A DNA stretch of 64,000 nucleotides from Flaccisagitta enflata (lineage: Eukaryota > Chaetognatha > Sagittoidea > Aphragmophora), in the NCBI GenBank assembly GCA_965153355.1, contig OZ231126.1, forward strand, positions 63,984,001 to 64,048,000. The letters run 5' to 3'. The stretch's first letter is position 1. Each line of letters starts with the position of its first letter. The notes beneath the pieces were generated by a model, which worked only from the letters and a program-made list of their open reading frames with translations, had not been told where the DNA came from and did no database searches. A program made the position numbers and the translations under genes. Shown here in pieces: positions 33,100 to 51,800 of the stretch.

Positions 33100-34620
33100 G
33101 GGATGTGACAATCTAACGCAAAAAAAAAAAACATGGACGGACAGATGGATGTGCAGATGGACGGGCAGACAGACAGATGGACAGACAAGTCTTTTAGAGG
33201 TGCGTGGACGCATCTAAATAATAACTGAGTAAAAAATCTTTGCGCTTCCGCGCATAAGAAAAAAAAAGAAAAGATGCAATCCGGAGCTGTAAAGAAGCAG
33301 TTGACAAGCTGTTCCAGCATGCTTTTAGGTGAAACCTGTCTATTGTCTGACTAATACGTTCAGAAGCTTATCTTATTGGAGTCTATATCTATTCTAAGAG
33401 AGTAGAAAAAAAAATTGTTGGACCGACTCATTTTATTTCAAACTCATTTAGAGCCTCTTTACCTTGGAGACTGAGGGTTATGGACGAAAAAATTAGAGCT
33501 GAATTTTTTTCGCGCCGGTTTTCCCTTATGCAGGGGACAATTTTGGGTCAGATTGACGAGGAATTGGATGATGATGTCTTCGTAAAACTAATAACAGCTT
33601 ATTCCCATACCGTGTACAGCAAATATTTTTCGCGTTATGAATTTTCAAAGATTTATTTACAAAAAATTCAAATTCAATTTTTTTCAATTTTTTATGATTT
33701 TAAGTAAGATCAGTAAAGGAGTGTTTTTAAGTTTGTTTGAGCATGCAAATACAAGAAAATATGTTCATGAGCATAGCTGCTCATCTGTGAAGGAGTTTTT
33801 GAGCATTTTAGCTCATTTAGCTTATTTAGCTCAGTCTTTTTTTGCTGATTTCAAATGTGACAAATAAATAAATATTTTGATACATGTTTCAGCAAGCAGC
33901 TATAAGAAAGCATGTCAGTGAGAAGGGCTGCTCATCTGTGAGGGTGTTTTTAAACATACTAGCTCATTTAGCTCATTTAGCTCAGTTCTTTTCTGATCTT
34001 TAATAGGATGATTAAATATTTTGATTAAGCATGCAAACACAAAGAAACATTTCAGTGAGCATACCTGCATATCTGGTTTAGTGATTTCAAGTATTTTAGC
34101 ACATCTAGCTCATTTGGCTCAGTTCCATTTTTCTCCGATTTTCAGTTCAATACAATTGCTCTTGATTTGATCTGACAAATAAAAAAACTGCAGGGACTGA
34201 AGATAAAAGCTTAGTGGAAAATGTCCAATGCTTACGACTTTTTTCCTCACGGCAACAGCCACCATTACTAGTACATTTATTTGGAAAAAAGTCAAAGGGA
34301 CAAAGTCCCTTTGATCTTTTTGAGTCCTGCAGAGTTTTTTGGATTTCCCTTGTTCTCATGAAACGTTTGGGGAAGTTGATCAGTTTTGGAGGATAAATGG
34401 TGCTACGCATGAAATTAATAGCTAAGAAAAAACAGATTTTACTTTTCCAGATGGCGCCAAGCAGAATATTGTGCGATCAATATTTCTCGTGTTATGATTT
34501 TTTTAATTTTTTTTTATTTTTCGCATTTTTCCCAAGGAACAATATTTTTCATTGATCCTAATTTTGGGCCTTCTTTAACAGAAAAGAATAGTAAACAGTT
34601 TACGGATATTGACATATGAC
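33100..34620. repeat. Mirror copy of the 15.4-16.2 kb repeat family
   Basis: 33130-33220 is a partial reverse family-2 repeat. 33480-33620 is the inverse of 29400-29520. 33720-34140 contains three units with GAGCATGCAAATACAAGAAA, TGCTCATCTGTGAAGG and TTTAGCTCATTTAGCTCA, the reverse complement of the 15360-15860 units. 34215-34270 and 34290-34320 hold AAAGGGACAAAGTCCCTTTG, a short palindrome. No gene is supported here. Confidence 0.6.
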
Positions 34621-34663
34621 GCTAGCTTTTTATCTTACTTGCTCATGGTTTTTTGATGAACCA

Positions 34664-34930
<267 letters not shown>

Positions 34931-34977
34931 AGCATTAACAACTTTTTTCCTACCGCGATTAGCCGCCTTTATTGGTA

Positions 34978-35741
34978 CCCTGCAATCAAAAGCAAGTGGT
35001 ACCAGCAAAACCTTTATGGTGGCTAAAGTATTCGTTTTGAGAAATTTGGACTGGTTCTGTCTGAAAGCACATAACCTACCATTTATTCATGCAAAATTTC
35101 AAAGCACTGACTTTAGCGGTTTAGCTTCCACCTAATTTTGAAATTTGATTAAAATTTCAGAATTTTTGCCCAAAAATCGCGTTTTTAAGCAAGTTTACTG
35201 AATATTTTGATGTAATTTTCCCATAGATTGACTAGAAACCATCAGATTGTTCATAATCTGGAGGAAATTGACCTTTCTTTTGCATGATTTTTGTTTTTTT
35301 GCTGTTTCGATGGAGATTTAGGTTGTCAATGACCAGTGAGGTGACACAAAACCTGCTCAACCAGAAAAAATCTGAGGAAAAAATCAAAATGGTCAAAAAA
35401 ATTTCAGTGTCTTGATAATTTTTTTTAGAAATGCATAAGCTGAGACTAATATCTTACTTTTAAGACCAATCTAGCCATTTTTGATTGATTTGTGAATATA
35501 TGATATTCATTTAAAGCTACCCAGGTCAGTTTGTCAATATTTTCAAAAACCGTAAATGAGGTAATTCACATTTCTATACAAAACCACGTGAAAGCTAAAC
35601 TGCTAGAGCCACTGCTATGAAATTTTGCATGAATAAATGCTAGATTATATGCTGTCAGACAAAACCAATCCGAATTTCTAAAAGTGAATACCTAAGGCAC
35701 AATAAAGGTTTTGCTGGTATCAGTTGCTTTTGATTTCAGGG
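34978..35741. mobile_element. 764-bp TA-flanked MITE (family CCCTG)
   Basis: Ends CCCTGCAATCAAAAGCAAGT and, inverted, CCCTGAAATCAAAAGCAACT, then GTACCAGCAAAACCTTTAT/TACCAGCAAAACCTTTATTG on the two arms. TA flanks both ends (34976-34977, 35742-35743). The arms remain recognisably inverse for about 250 bp (ATGCAAAATTTCA, AGCGGTTTAGCTT). It is non-coding. Confidence 0.85.
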
Positions 35742-35759
35742 TAGCATAGTAAATGGTAT

Positions 35760-43076
<7,317 letters not shown>

Positions 43077-43238
43077 AATTTGTTTGCCAATTTGAAATGA
43101 ACAAGAAATAATGAAAACTGTAACTTCTGCTAGAAGCACTCAAGGATTTATTGAACAATTGAATAATTTTTGATGATTTTTTCTTTATTGTCAAGACTTT
43201 TGGAGCGCCAAATAGGAAAAATCAATAACAAAACACAC

Positions 43239-43275
43239 GCACACGCACACACACACACACACACACCCACACACA

Positions 43276-43305
<30 letters not shown>
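43239..43305 (+). repeat. (AC)n(AG)n microsatellite
   Basis: A short compound dinucleotide array about 160 bp downstream of the lectin stop codon. Confidence 0.95.
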
Positions 43306-43306
<1 letters not shown>

Positions 43307-43571
43307 TTCCCGGGAAAAGTACTCGAAAGTCTGAAACGTCAGTCATGTGTTGAGATGCTCCTTTTCACCTGAAAAAGACCCAAAGTAATAAATCAGTTGA
43401 AAATTCCCCTTCGGCCGGCCCCTCGAGCGAGCTGTCATATGCAAATCAGACAAAACGAAAATGGTCCGAGGAAAGGAAAGGAAGGAAAGGAGGAGATGGG
43501 AGAACGAAGGAAACCAAATCAAAGGTAACGCGCAGTCGTAAGGCAGAGAAGAGAAAGGAAATCGAAAAAAA

Positions 43572-43726
43572 AACAAGGCCGGATACACGGCAGGACAGTC
43601 GCGGACGGTTGGGCAGGAGCGGAAATACAAAAACCACTCGCGATTTAGAAATGTTACGGACGGACGGACGGACTGACGGACCGACTGACACGGCAAGGTG
43701 TAGAGTCTTGTGTCCGCGACTAAAAA
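43572..43726 (-). repeat. Family-1 dispersed repeat, reverse copy
   Basis: AACAAGGCCGGATACACGGC, CAGTCGCGGACGGTTGGGCA, AAACCACTCGCGATTTAGAA, (ACGG)n, TGACACGGCAAGGTGTAGAG and GTGTCCGCGACTAAAAA, with all modules present. Confidence 0.88.
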
Positions 43727-44510
43727 TGGAGTGAGTTGAGACGATTTTAGGCCTATGCGTAAACGATTGATTGAATGGAAAAAATCGGGGGCTTTCATAG
43801 AGTGTGGTGGTCTGTGGGTATTGACTTGTGAGGGTTCTGTGGTATTGCTGAGATACTGGTTGGTAGACACTTTAGTGGATGGCAAAGATACAGTTTTGAC
43901 AGTTGCTTTAGATGAAATGATATTCCGTCATCACGATGAAATTGCTGATAAATGTAAAAGTCGGGATGATCAGGAAGCCGAGGTAGTGGTGATGATGCAT
44001 GAGGAAAAAGATTGTGATGCCGTTTTGCAGGCGGTTACTATGTATTGACAATAGCTGAGTTGCTACCACGTTGGGGACCAGGGAGGACGAAGCTAAGATA
44101 GCCAGGCCAGTTAAACACGTTGTGACGGTGATGGCAACGTCAAACGAAGTACGATGAGCGTGTGGTTGTCGACAGGTATAAAGATGAGGATTCCTCGATT
44201 CCTGGCCCACAATTTAGATGAGAATAACAATCATGAGAGTAATCTCACAAAATTATTGTTACTTGAAAGGGGGGGGAGTTCGCGGAATGCGTGGATTCAT
44301 CTCGATTAAATCATACCGCCGGCATATGTCGACTTACGAGCGGCGTGAAATTTTATCGAGCGAGGTTGAAGCTTAAATTGTCATCTTTTGGGGCTGCTGC
44401 CTAAAGACGAAAGTGGAGATTCTCAATAGACAAGATGAAGGCAAGAAAAGAGGAAAAGAAAGCTTGAGAAAAAAACCGATTATCATGTAACCAAAGTGAG
44501 AGAAAGGAGA

Positions 44511-44561
<51 letters not shown>

Positions 44562-44690
44562 CTGACACACGGACGGAAAAATAGACCGACGGTTAGACGG
44601 ACAGACAGACAGATAGGCAGACAGATAGACCAACAAACAGACAGACAAATACGAAGACATTGATAGAATTACCGGCAGTGAGTGAATATG
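43727..44690. other. Intergenic, no gene recognised
   Basis: A 97-codon plus-strand frame (43755-44048) has ordinary composition but no recognisable domain or splice context. It is left uncalled. An (AG)n run lies at 44512-44558. Confidence 0.4.
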
Positions 44691-44840
44691 AACAAGGCCG
44701 GATACACGGCCAATACCAGTCGCGGACGGGTGGGCAGGGGCGGAAATGCATGTTTTCCTACTTTTCGACTCGAGCTTGATGGACCGACCGACGGACCGAC
44801 GGACCGACGGACGGACGAAGCCTCTTATAGAGTCGCTAAA
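44691..44840 (-). repeat. Family-1 dispersed repeat, reverse copy
   Basis: AACAAGGCCGGATACACGGC, AGTCGCGGACGGGTGGGCAG, (ACCG)n at 44777-44818, AAGCCTCTTATAGAGTCGC and TAAAAA in the standard order. Confidence 0.88.
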
Positions 44841-45070
44841 AAGAGCGAAGAAGCGTCTCTCCCTCGTGCTCTTCAAAGAGGAAGCGTCTCATCGAGTGCA
44901 TACGAGTAATGGAGAGGGAACTTTTTTCAATTAGAGCCGTAATCGCGTGAGAAACAGATTTTTCTCTTCATCAAAGGATTTCTAATCCATTAAAGAAATT
45001 CTCGTCAGCGTAGTTTATGAAACCCTTTTATTCGGTTTGTTTTCCCTTCTCACACGCGCGTTTTCTTTCT

Positions 45071-45387
45071 TTTTAGTCGCAGACACACCACTCTTCACCT
45101 CGCCGTATCGGTCGGTCCGCCCCTCCGTCCGTAACATTTTTGAATTGCAAGCGGTTTTCGCATTACTGCTCCTGCCCAACCGTCCGCAACTGGAATGCCG
45201 GGTATCCGGCCTTGTTTTTAGTTGCGGACACGCAGCTCTATAAGAGGCTTTGTCCGTCCGTCCGTCCGTCCGTCCGTCGGTCCGTCCGTCCGTTGGTCCG
45301 TAACCATCGAGTCAAAAAGTGGGAAAACGCGCTTATCCGCCCCTGCCCACCCGTCCGCAACTGATGGCCGTGTATCCGGCCTTGTTC
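45071..45387 (+). repeat. Two family-1 repeats in direct tandem
   Basis: Copy one (45071-45217) and copy two (about 45216-45387) each run from TTTAGT(C/T)GC(A/G)GACAC through a CCGT tract to CCTGCCC(A)ACCGTCCGCAACTG and GTATCCGGCCTTGTT. They differ in the middle module: copy one has TTGAATTGCAAGCGGTTTTC, copy two has GTGGGAAAACGCGC. The direct abutment defines both ends of the family. Confidence 0.88.
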
Positions 45388-45525
45388 TATATTGAATCAT
45401 GAGTAGGGCAAAGTCACGAGGAATGGAGACTCAAGTGGGATTGGATTCGTATTGATGGCTTAGGGGTTGGCGTGGCAAGACCTGCTTACAAGGGATATGT
45501 GTCTTGGAATTCCTCACAAAGGTGA

Positions 45526-45640
<115 letters not shown>

Positions 45641-45974
45641 ACAATAGCTCTAAATCAACACCTATCAAGTAAAATTACCTATCTCAACTCCAGCACCCCC
45701 AAACCACCCCTTTCCACCCACACAATAGCTCTAAATCACCACCTATCAAGTAAAATTACCTGTCTCAACTCCAGCACCCCCAAACCACCCCTTTCCACCC
45801 ACACAATAGCTCTAAATCACCACCTATCAAGTAAAATTACCTATCTCAACTCCAGCACCCCCAAACCACCCCTTTCCACCCACACAATAGCTCTAAATCA
45901 CCACCTATCAAGTAAAATAACCTATCTCAACTCCAGCACCCCCAAACCACCCCTTTCCACCCACACAATAGCTC
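45641..45974 (+). repeat. 81-bp tandem repeat, four units plus a broken fifth
   Basis: ACAATAGCTCTAAATCACCA begins at 45641 (with small variation), 45722, 45803, 45884 and 45965, an exact 81-bp period with only a few substitutions. Since 81 is divisible by three, a frame stays open through the array. It has no protein similarity I recognise. The fifth unit is interrupted after GCTCTA by a MITE (45977-46725) and resumes as AATCACTACCTATCAAGT. Confidence 0.93.
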
Positions 45975-45976
45975 TA

Positions 45977-46725
45977 CACTGTCTTTAAATCGAATTGAAA
46001 AATGTTAAACCTTTATAGATCTTAAACTACTGGGAAGAAAGTCTTCAAATTTTCAGGGATTGTTGGTAATATACTGCGGTTTTGTAATGCAAAACTTCTA
46101 TTTTCTGTCATGGAAAGGCGAGGATCAGCAAATCATTGAAAAAAGTGGATTTTAAGGAGCAAAATCACTTATTTCATAGGTTTTTTTGAAGCAGTTGTCA
46201 TTATTTGCTATCCATTTCAAAATATATTGAGCTGCAACCCTGAAACTGGTCTCAAATGAAAAAAAAATTGTCGTCTTTTTTAGTTTTGGCAAATGTTTTG
46301 ACCATTTTTTTACATTTATGAAGATTTTAATTGATTTTCCAGAATTTGAAGTCTGCATGACAGCAGAATTTTTTCTCAATCCAATCTTAACCTCGATAAA
46401 TATCCAAATTTTCTCAAATTTTTTGACAGAACTGAAATCTGTAAAAGATTTTCTGCCATTTGAGACCATCCCCAGGGCTATAGCATATTTTCTTTAGAAA
46501 TGGCATACAAAAAAGAAAGCTTCTTCATGGAAGAAAATAGTGAGGAATTGTCTCGGCCTCAAAAGTGAATTCTATTTGATGTTTTGACAATCCTCAACTA
46601 GCTTACACTCTTTTTTGAGGTTTTGCATAACAAAATTGCAGTAAATTATCAACATTCCCTGAAAATTTGAAAACTTTTAGGAGCAATAAAGGTTTTATAT
46701 TTATCATTCCGATTTAAAGACGGAG
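45977..46725. mobile_element. 749-bp TA-flanked MITE inserted in the 81-bp array (family CACYGTCTT)
   Basis: Ends CACTGTCTTTAAATCGAATT and, inverted, CTCCGTCTTTAAATCGGAAT. Arms of about 110 bp share AACCTTTAT, TTCAAATTTTCAGGGA and ACTGC(G/A)(G/A)TTTTGT. TA flanks both ends (45975-45976, 46726-46727), and the split repeat unit gives the empty site, so both boundaries and the duplication are well defined. Confidence 0.9.
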
Positions 46726-46750
46726 TAAATCACTACCTATCAAGTCAGTC

Positions 46751-48139
46751 CCAATTCCGTATTCATCCATATGCTCGTATCTCAAGATACAAAACTTTCT
46801 CCATCTGGGCATATTTCGGTATATCGAAATATGACTTACAAAAGTTAGATTTACTTGATTGTGGCTTTGGTAAATTCTGAATGAATTCCATAGCAGTTTG
46901 TAACGTTAACGGTCTCCAAAGATTTTGCCACTTAAATCTTTGAAGAAATACATTTATGAATGCTTTCATATCCTTGTATTTTGTTAATCCTTCCGAATTT
47001 TTAATCTCAGCTGATTATTCAAGTATTGGGCATGAAAAAAACAAAGTAAATAAGATCAGATCTTAGAAATTGCTTTGCTAACCTTGGCGTCATAAAAAAT
47101 AGCGGATTTTTAAAATCTTTTTTAACAAACTTAATTTGAGAGAAACTAAGGAAAATTGGTGATGTCTAGAAAGCTCTTGGAAAGATCTTTCATTTGAGTT
47201 GTGTCGCAACATTGTCGCTCAAATGGTATAGAAGCTACATCAATTTGAAAAACACTTCTCTTTTTTCACCCCTACGGTGTGTCAGCGATCATAATTTAAA
47301 CATAATCTCTTAAAAACCGTACTTAACCTTATCCGATTGAGATGAAATTTGTTATGGTGGTACAACATACCTGCCTTTAACAGCTCCTAAAATTTCATCC
47401 AAATCGGACAACTTTTACTATCTTTTTCACCATGCGAAAGATTTTAATGTTGGTTTGCAAAACTGTGGTTTGAAAGAATCAGTGCTTGGATTTTATTGAG
47501 CGTTTTGTTCATGAATATATGGTTAAAATTGTGAAAAATCTATGACAGTTTTAGAGTGCTTTCAAAGTTCTATATTTAGGGCCCTCTCCCAGTGAAGTAA
47601 ACTGGGTGTGAGCTCAAATAATTCAGAAATAAACAAGTTTTTTTTGAAATTGCATCATTTTTCAAGAATTTGGATGAGGGTTAGTAAAGGAACATGCAAA
47701 AACCATAGTAAAAAATTTCTGATTTTCAAAATTTAAAGACAATCGAACAAAATCTTCTATCATTTTGGTAATAATGAAATTATTAGCAGACTTTTTTTAA
47801 TGACACACCGTAAGGGTAAAAAAATAGAGGTTTTCTTTGAATCACTGTAATTTCTAAACGGTTTGAGCTACTATGTCCAGACACGACTCAAATGAAAGAT
47901 CTTTCAAAGAGCTTTCCAACCATCACCAATTTTCCTTAGTTTCTCTTAAATTAAGATGGTTAAAATAGGTTTTGAAAATCCGCCATTTTTTATGACGCCA
48001 AGGTTACTCCATTTTGAGTGCCATAGCAAAAAGGGGAAGACGGAAGTCATATTTCGATAAATCGAAATATACCCAAATAACCAAAGTTGCTTTATCTCGT
48101 ACATGATGAGATATGGGCATATGGATGAATGCGGAATTG
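46751..48139. mobile_element. 1.4-kb foldback element
   Basis: CCAATTCCGTATTCATCCAT at the left is the inverse of ATGGATGAATGCGGAATTGG at the right. Further inverse blocks are TTTCGGTATATCGAAATATG, CTTGGCGTCATAAAAAATAG, CTAAGGAAAATTGGTGATG, GAAAGATCTTTCATTTGAG and CCCCTACGGTGTGTCA. About 350 bp of each arm pairs. The loop (about 47300-47795) is unpaired AT-rich DNA. No clear target duplication was found. Confidence 0.8.
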
Positions 48140-48477
48140 GTAAAAGAGATTTTAATACGGTGCATGAAGTATCATTATTTGGTGTTATTTTCACTATTGT
48201 CTACAGGAAATAGTTATTGATTCGTGAGAGCAGGGGGATCACTTTTATACGTGGGGAAGTTGTCCACCTCAGATTTTTGACAATGCGTGCTCGCTAGGGG
48301 AGAGAGAGAGAGGGCAAGTTCATTTTGATCAAGCTGTGTTGTCACCTGCATGGCCGGGATTTAGTAACGACCACAATTGCACAATCATGTTGTAACGAAC
48401 ATATTCATCGTTACATACAAAGGCTTAGTAGACTTAAACTTAGAATCCGCTCTGTTTGTCCTTTACCTGAACTTGAT

Positions 48478-48724
48478 TTTTAGTCGCGTGCTACGCGACT
48501 TTACACCCCACTATGTCGGTCCGTCGGTCGGTTGGTCGGTTGGTCGGTCGGTTGGTTGGTCGGTCGGTCGGTCCCCTTTTTACTTTTTCGGCGTTTTTAT
48601 GCTATTTGGGCATACGGCTCTTGCCCAGATGCCCTAGGACAGCGTGCCCACGAAGCCAACATTTAGGGTATCAAAATGGGTCAACCCTCACGCGACTAGG
48701 GTAGCCGTGTATCCGGCCTTGTTT
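48478..48724 (+). repeat. Family-1 dispersed repeat, forward copy
   Basis: TTTAGTCGCGTGCTACGCGACTT, a GGTCGGTTGGTCGG tract, CTCTTGCCC, CACGCGACTAGGGTAGCCGT and GTATCCGGCCTTGTTT. Confidence 0.88.
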
Positions 48725-49101
48725 CATGGGAAGGCACTATGTTGGGAATATGGTATGTTTTAAATCTCATGATTCTATCGTTAATAGTTTAATAGTTATG
48801 AATTCGTATTTTTATTATATCATGACTTTTAAAATATCCGAGAGATTGGTACAGCTTTGTTTCAGTCAAAGTGATTGTCTCGTGACAATCGCATAAGTTC
48901 AGCAAACAAAAATGCAAACTGCGCAGGGACGAAAGATCACGGTGCGGATTCAACGTTCATACTTATTTGAAATGTGATTTCTCTTGAACGATTAGAGATA
49001 TCTGCATGAAATTTTAAACTTTTCTAATTATGTAAAATTCGATAGTACTATCTAAAAAAATATAGTATCGCGGTTACTTTCTTCAAACCGACCATCTTAA
49101 A

Positions 49102-49412
49102 CAGTCAGTGGACAAAACACCATAGGTATATATATCATACCACTAGCTTTGATCTGACACATTGCTAAAAAAAAAATATTGTATACGATAATCAGTTGCT
49201 CAAGTTACAGCTGGCTGTAACAAACAAAATGTTGTATTCAAAAACGAGTTGTTAAAATTACAGCCAGCTGTAATGCTACAATTTTGTAACATTTCAGCCG
49301 GGAGTTATTTATACAACTGGTTTTTTGCATACAATATTTTATTTGCTATCAGCATTTTGGACCAAAACTAACAATATGATATATATACCTATTATGTTTT
49401 GACCGCTGACTG
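49102..49412. mobile_element. 311-bp palindromic MITE-like element (family CAGTCA), second copy
   Basis: Starts CAGTCAGTGGACAAAACACC and ends GTTTTGACCGCTGACTG, matching 3496-3817. The interior has ACAGCTGGCTGTAAC and ACAGCCAGCTGTAAT, themselves near-inverse. Confidence 0.75.
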
Positions 49413-49527
49413 TAAAAAGTTGAATCGGTATATTCCTCTAGACAAGCGAAGTCGAGCGCAGGTTCTCTTATTCATGATCATGTCAGTATGTTTGTGTCCC
49501 AATAATATCACCATGACCCATTAGGTA

Positions 49528-50146
49528 CAGTACCTTCCGAGCAAACCCGGCTAAAACTGGAGGATTAATTTTTGTTACTTTAATTTCATTTCCCAAACTT
49601 TATTTTTTGTATCGAACTTGATTAAAAGATACTTAATTCCTTGAACATGTTTGGCTTTCAAAAAAAATAACTCGTGAAATCAAAGTGCATGAAGACATCA
49701 ATATGGAGTGTTCTAACCCAGACCATTGGATTCAGCAGAAAATTTTACCTATTCTAGACTACAAGAACAGCTCAATCAGACTATTAGTTCAGGTTTTACA
49801 GTTATTTTATGTTTTTAAGGACAATTGTCTCAAAATAATTTGGGACAATTGTCCTTAAAAACTTTAAAATGGCCATTAAACCTGAAATAATTGTCTGATT
49901 GAGCTGTTCTTGTAGTCAACGATAGGTAAAATTTTCTGCTGAATCCAATTGTCTGGATTAGAACACTCCATATTGATTTCTTCATACACTTTGATTTCAC
50001 GAGTTATTTTTTTTGACAGCCAAATATGTTCAAGGAATTAATTATCTTTTAATTAAATCAAATACAAAAAATGAAGTTTGAAAAATGAAATTAAAGTAAC
50101 AAAAATTAATCCTCCAGTTTTAGCCGGGTTTGCTTGGAAGGTACTG
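49528..50146. mobile_element. 619-bp palindromic MITE, TA-flanked (family CAGTAC), second copy
   Basis: Starts CAGTACCTTCCGAGCAAACC and ends inversely, with TA at 49526-49527 and 50147-50148. It is nearly fully palindromic and centres on TAAGGACAATTGTC...GACAATTGTCCTTA (about 49838-49858). It shares CTGGAGGATTAAT-type blocks and length with 2009-2624. Confidence 0.87.
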
Positions 50147-50725
50147 TAAAACAGCTCGAATCTTACTCGTTACTTTCTTGCTTCTTTCTCCTTTCTCCCT
50201 GTTGATGCGGTGCACCAAGATTTTTTTTTCTCTAGAAATAAGTCAGACTTCGTTTTTATTGGTTTGCTAAAGCGTTGAGATTTTGAAAAGCGACGGCGAA
50301 TTTATGGTTGGCACATTTCAGGCTCATCGGATGGAAAGAGTAAAAGCGATAAACCAAATTGCCGCCAACCCGCTGCCACCTGCTTTTTTAGCTGCCGTAG
50401 CTACCACTTTCCAGCTGCAGCAACAACACCTGCCGGCTACCGCCATTACAGGAACCGGTTGCAGCAATCACCTGCGTTCATGCCTGGCTGAACCTCTTCG
50501 TAGAAACCCATAATTAATAACTATTTGGGAAATGAAAGATACAAATTCTCTTTTTAACCAGTGAGAGCAAATCCTCTAATGCGTTTTAGCCTACTTGGCC
50601 TTGTTCTGAAAGCTTGCATCTCGAAACTTATGAGCATGGTGAGGATTGGATTGGGAAAGTTTATGGAACGGCTTTATGCAACGGCTATTGGATTTAGCTA
50701 CTGATTTGCTTACATGCAGATCTCA

Positions 50726-50888
<163 letters not shown>

Positions 50889-51019
50889 TTTGGACATCAT
50901 TAATGCATTGCTAAGAAATCACTATCTGTCTCATACCGAAAAATATACGGACCTAGCTAAGGAAGTGCCTATGGAACTACCTGCGAACGGACCTGTGGAG
51001 TGTAGACGCAACCCTTAAA

Positions 51020-51800
51020 AAGCAATTAATGAGGCCGTATACACTACCTCAGTCACGGACCAGTGGGCAGGGGCAGTAATGCCAAAACTGCTCGCGATTC
51101 AAAAATGTGACGTAACGTGACCGACCGTCAGTCTGACCGATGCAACGAAGCAGGTTCTACAGTTGTCACAGTGCAAACGAAGGCAAAATTAGGCAACCAT
51201 ATATATTCATAACCTGCTTTACTTTTAAATTATAACAAATCAAAGCATATTTTTGTTTGGTAAGTTTTATTATTCACATAATTATTACTTAAAAATGAAA
51301 ACAAACCAAGAAACTTGATATTGCATTGGTGAGAGACAGAAACAATCACTCATTTGCAAGAATTTGCTGAAAATACAGTTGCAAAAATTTAAAAAGCAGT
51401 TAGGTGAAATTCTAAGACTGTCTCCAGATGCAAATTTTTGCATTTCTAAGAACATGGCCTTATTCTTTTATGGTTTTAGAATAGAGCTATGTTTTTGGAA
51501 ATGCAAATTTGTCAAATTAAAAGCCGGCTTAGAATTTCACCAAAGACAACTCTGATTGCAAAATGAAATTTTCTATTTAAATCTACAATTTTTTCATCAT
51601 TTATCTTCATTTTTCTTACATTTAGGTGAGATATCAACTATCTTTCATGCAAAAATATCATTTATAAAAATGAATGCACCTAATTTTTAGTTTAAAAAGT
51701 CATCGTTTGATGATATTCAAAATTGTCTAAAAAATGTGTTGACTCAAAAACTTTTGTCTTCGTTTGCACTGTGACAGTTGTGTGTCAGCGACTAAAAACG
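51020..51800 (-). repeat. Family-1 repeat split by a later insertion
   Basis: GAGGCCGTATACACTACCTC, CAGTGGGCAGGGGCAG, CTCGCGATTCAAAAATGTGA and GACCGACCGTCAG end at CTACAGTTG (51165). The remaining TGTGTCAGCGACTAAAAA follows at 51781. The 609-bp element between (51166-51774) separates them. Confidence 0.85.
51166..51774. mobile_element. 609-bp element with 6-bp target duplication
   Basis: Terminal inverted repeats TCACAGTGCAAACGAAGGCA and, from the right end, TCACAGTGCAAACGAAGACA (about 24 bp). The flanks CAGTTG (51160-51165) and CAGTTG (51775-51780) are identical. It sits in a family-1 repeat, whose continuity supports the boundaries. No ORF was recognised and the superfamily is uncertain. 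Confidence 0.85.

Noticed and set aside
43755-44048. 97-codon frame downstream of the lectin gene
   Set aside because: Ordinary composition, but no recognisable domain; the antisense frame is equally open over much of it.
50283-50513. 76-codon frame with Gln- and Ala-rich segments
   Set aside because: No recognisable family, no splice partner, between a MITE and a microsatellite.
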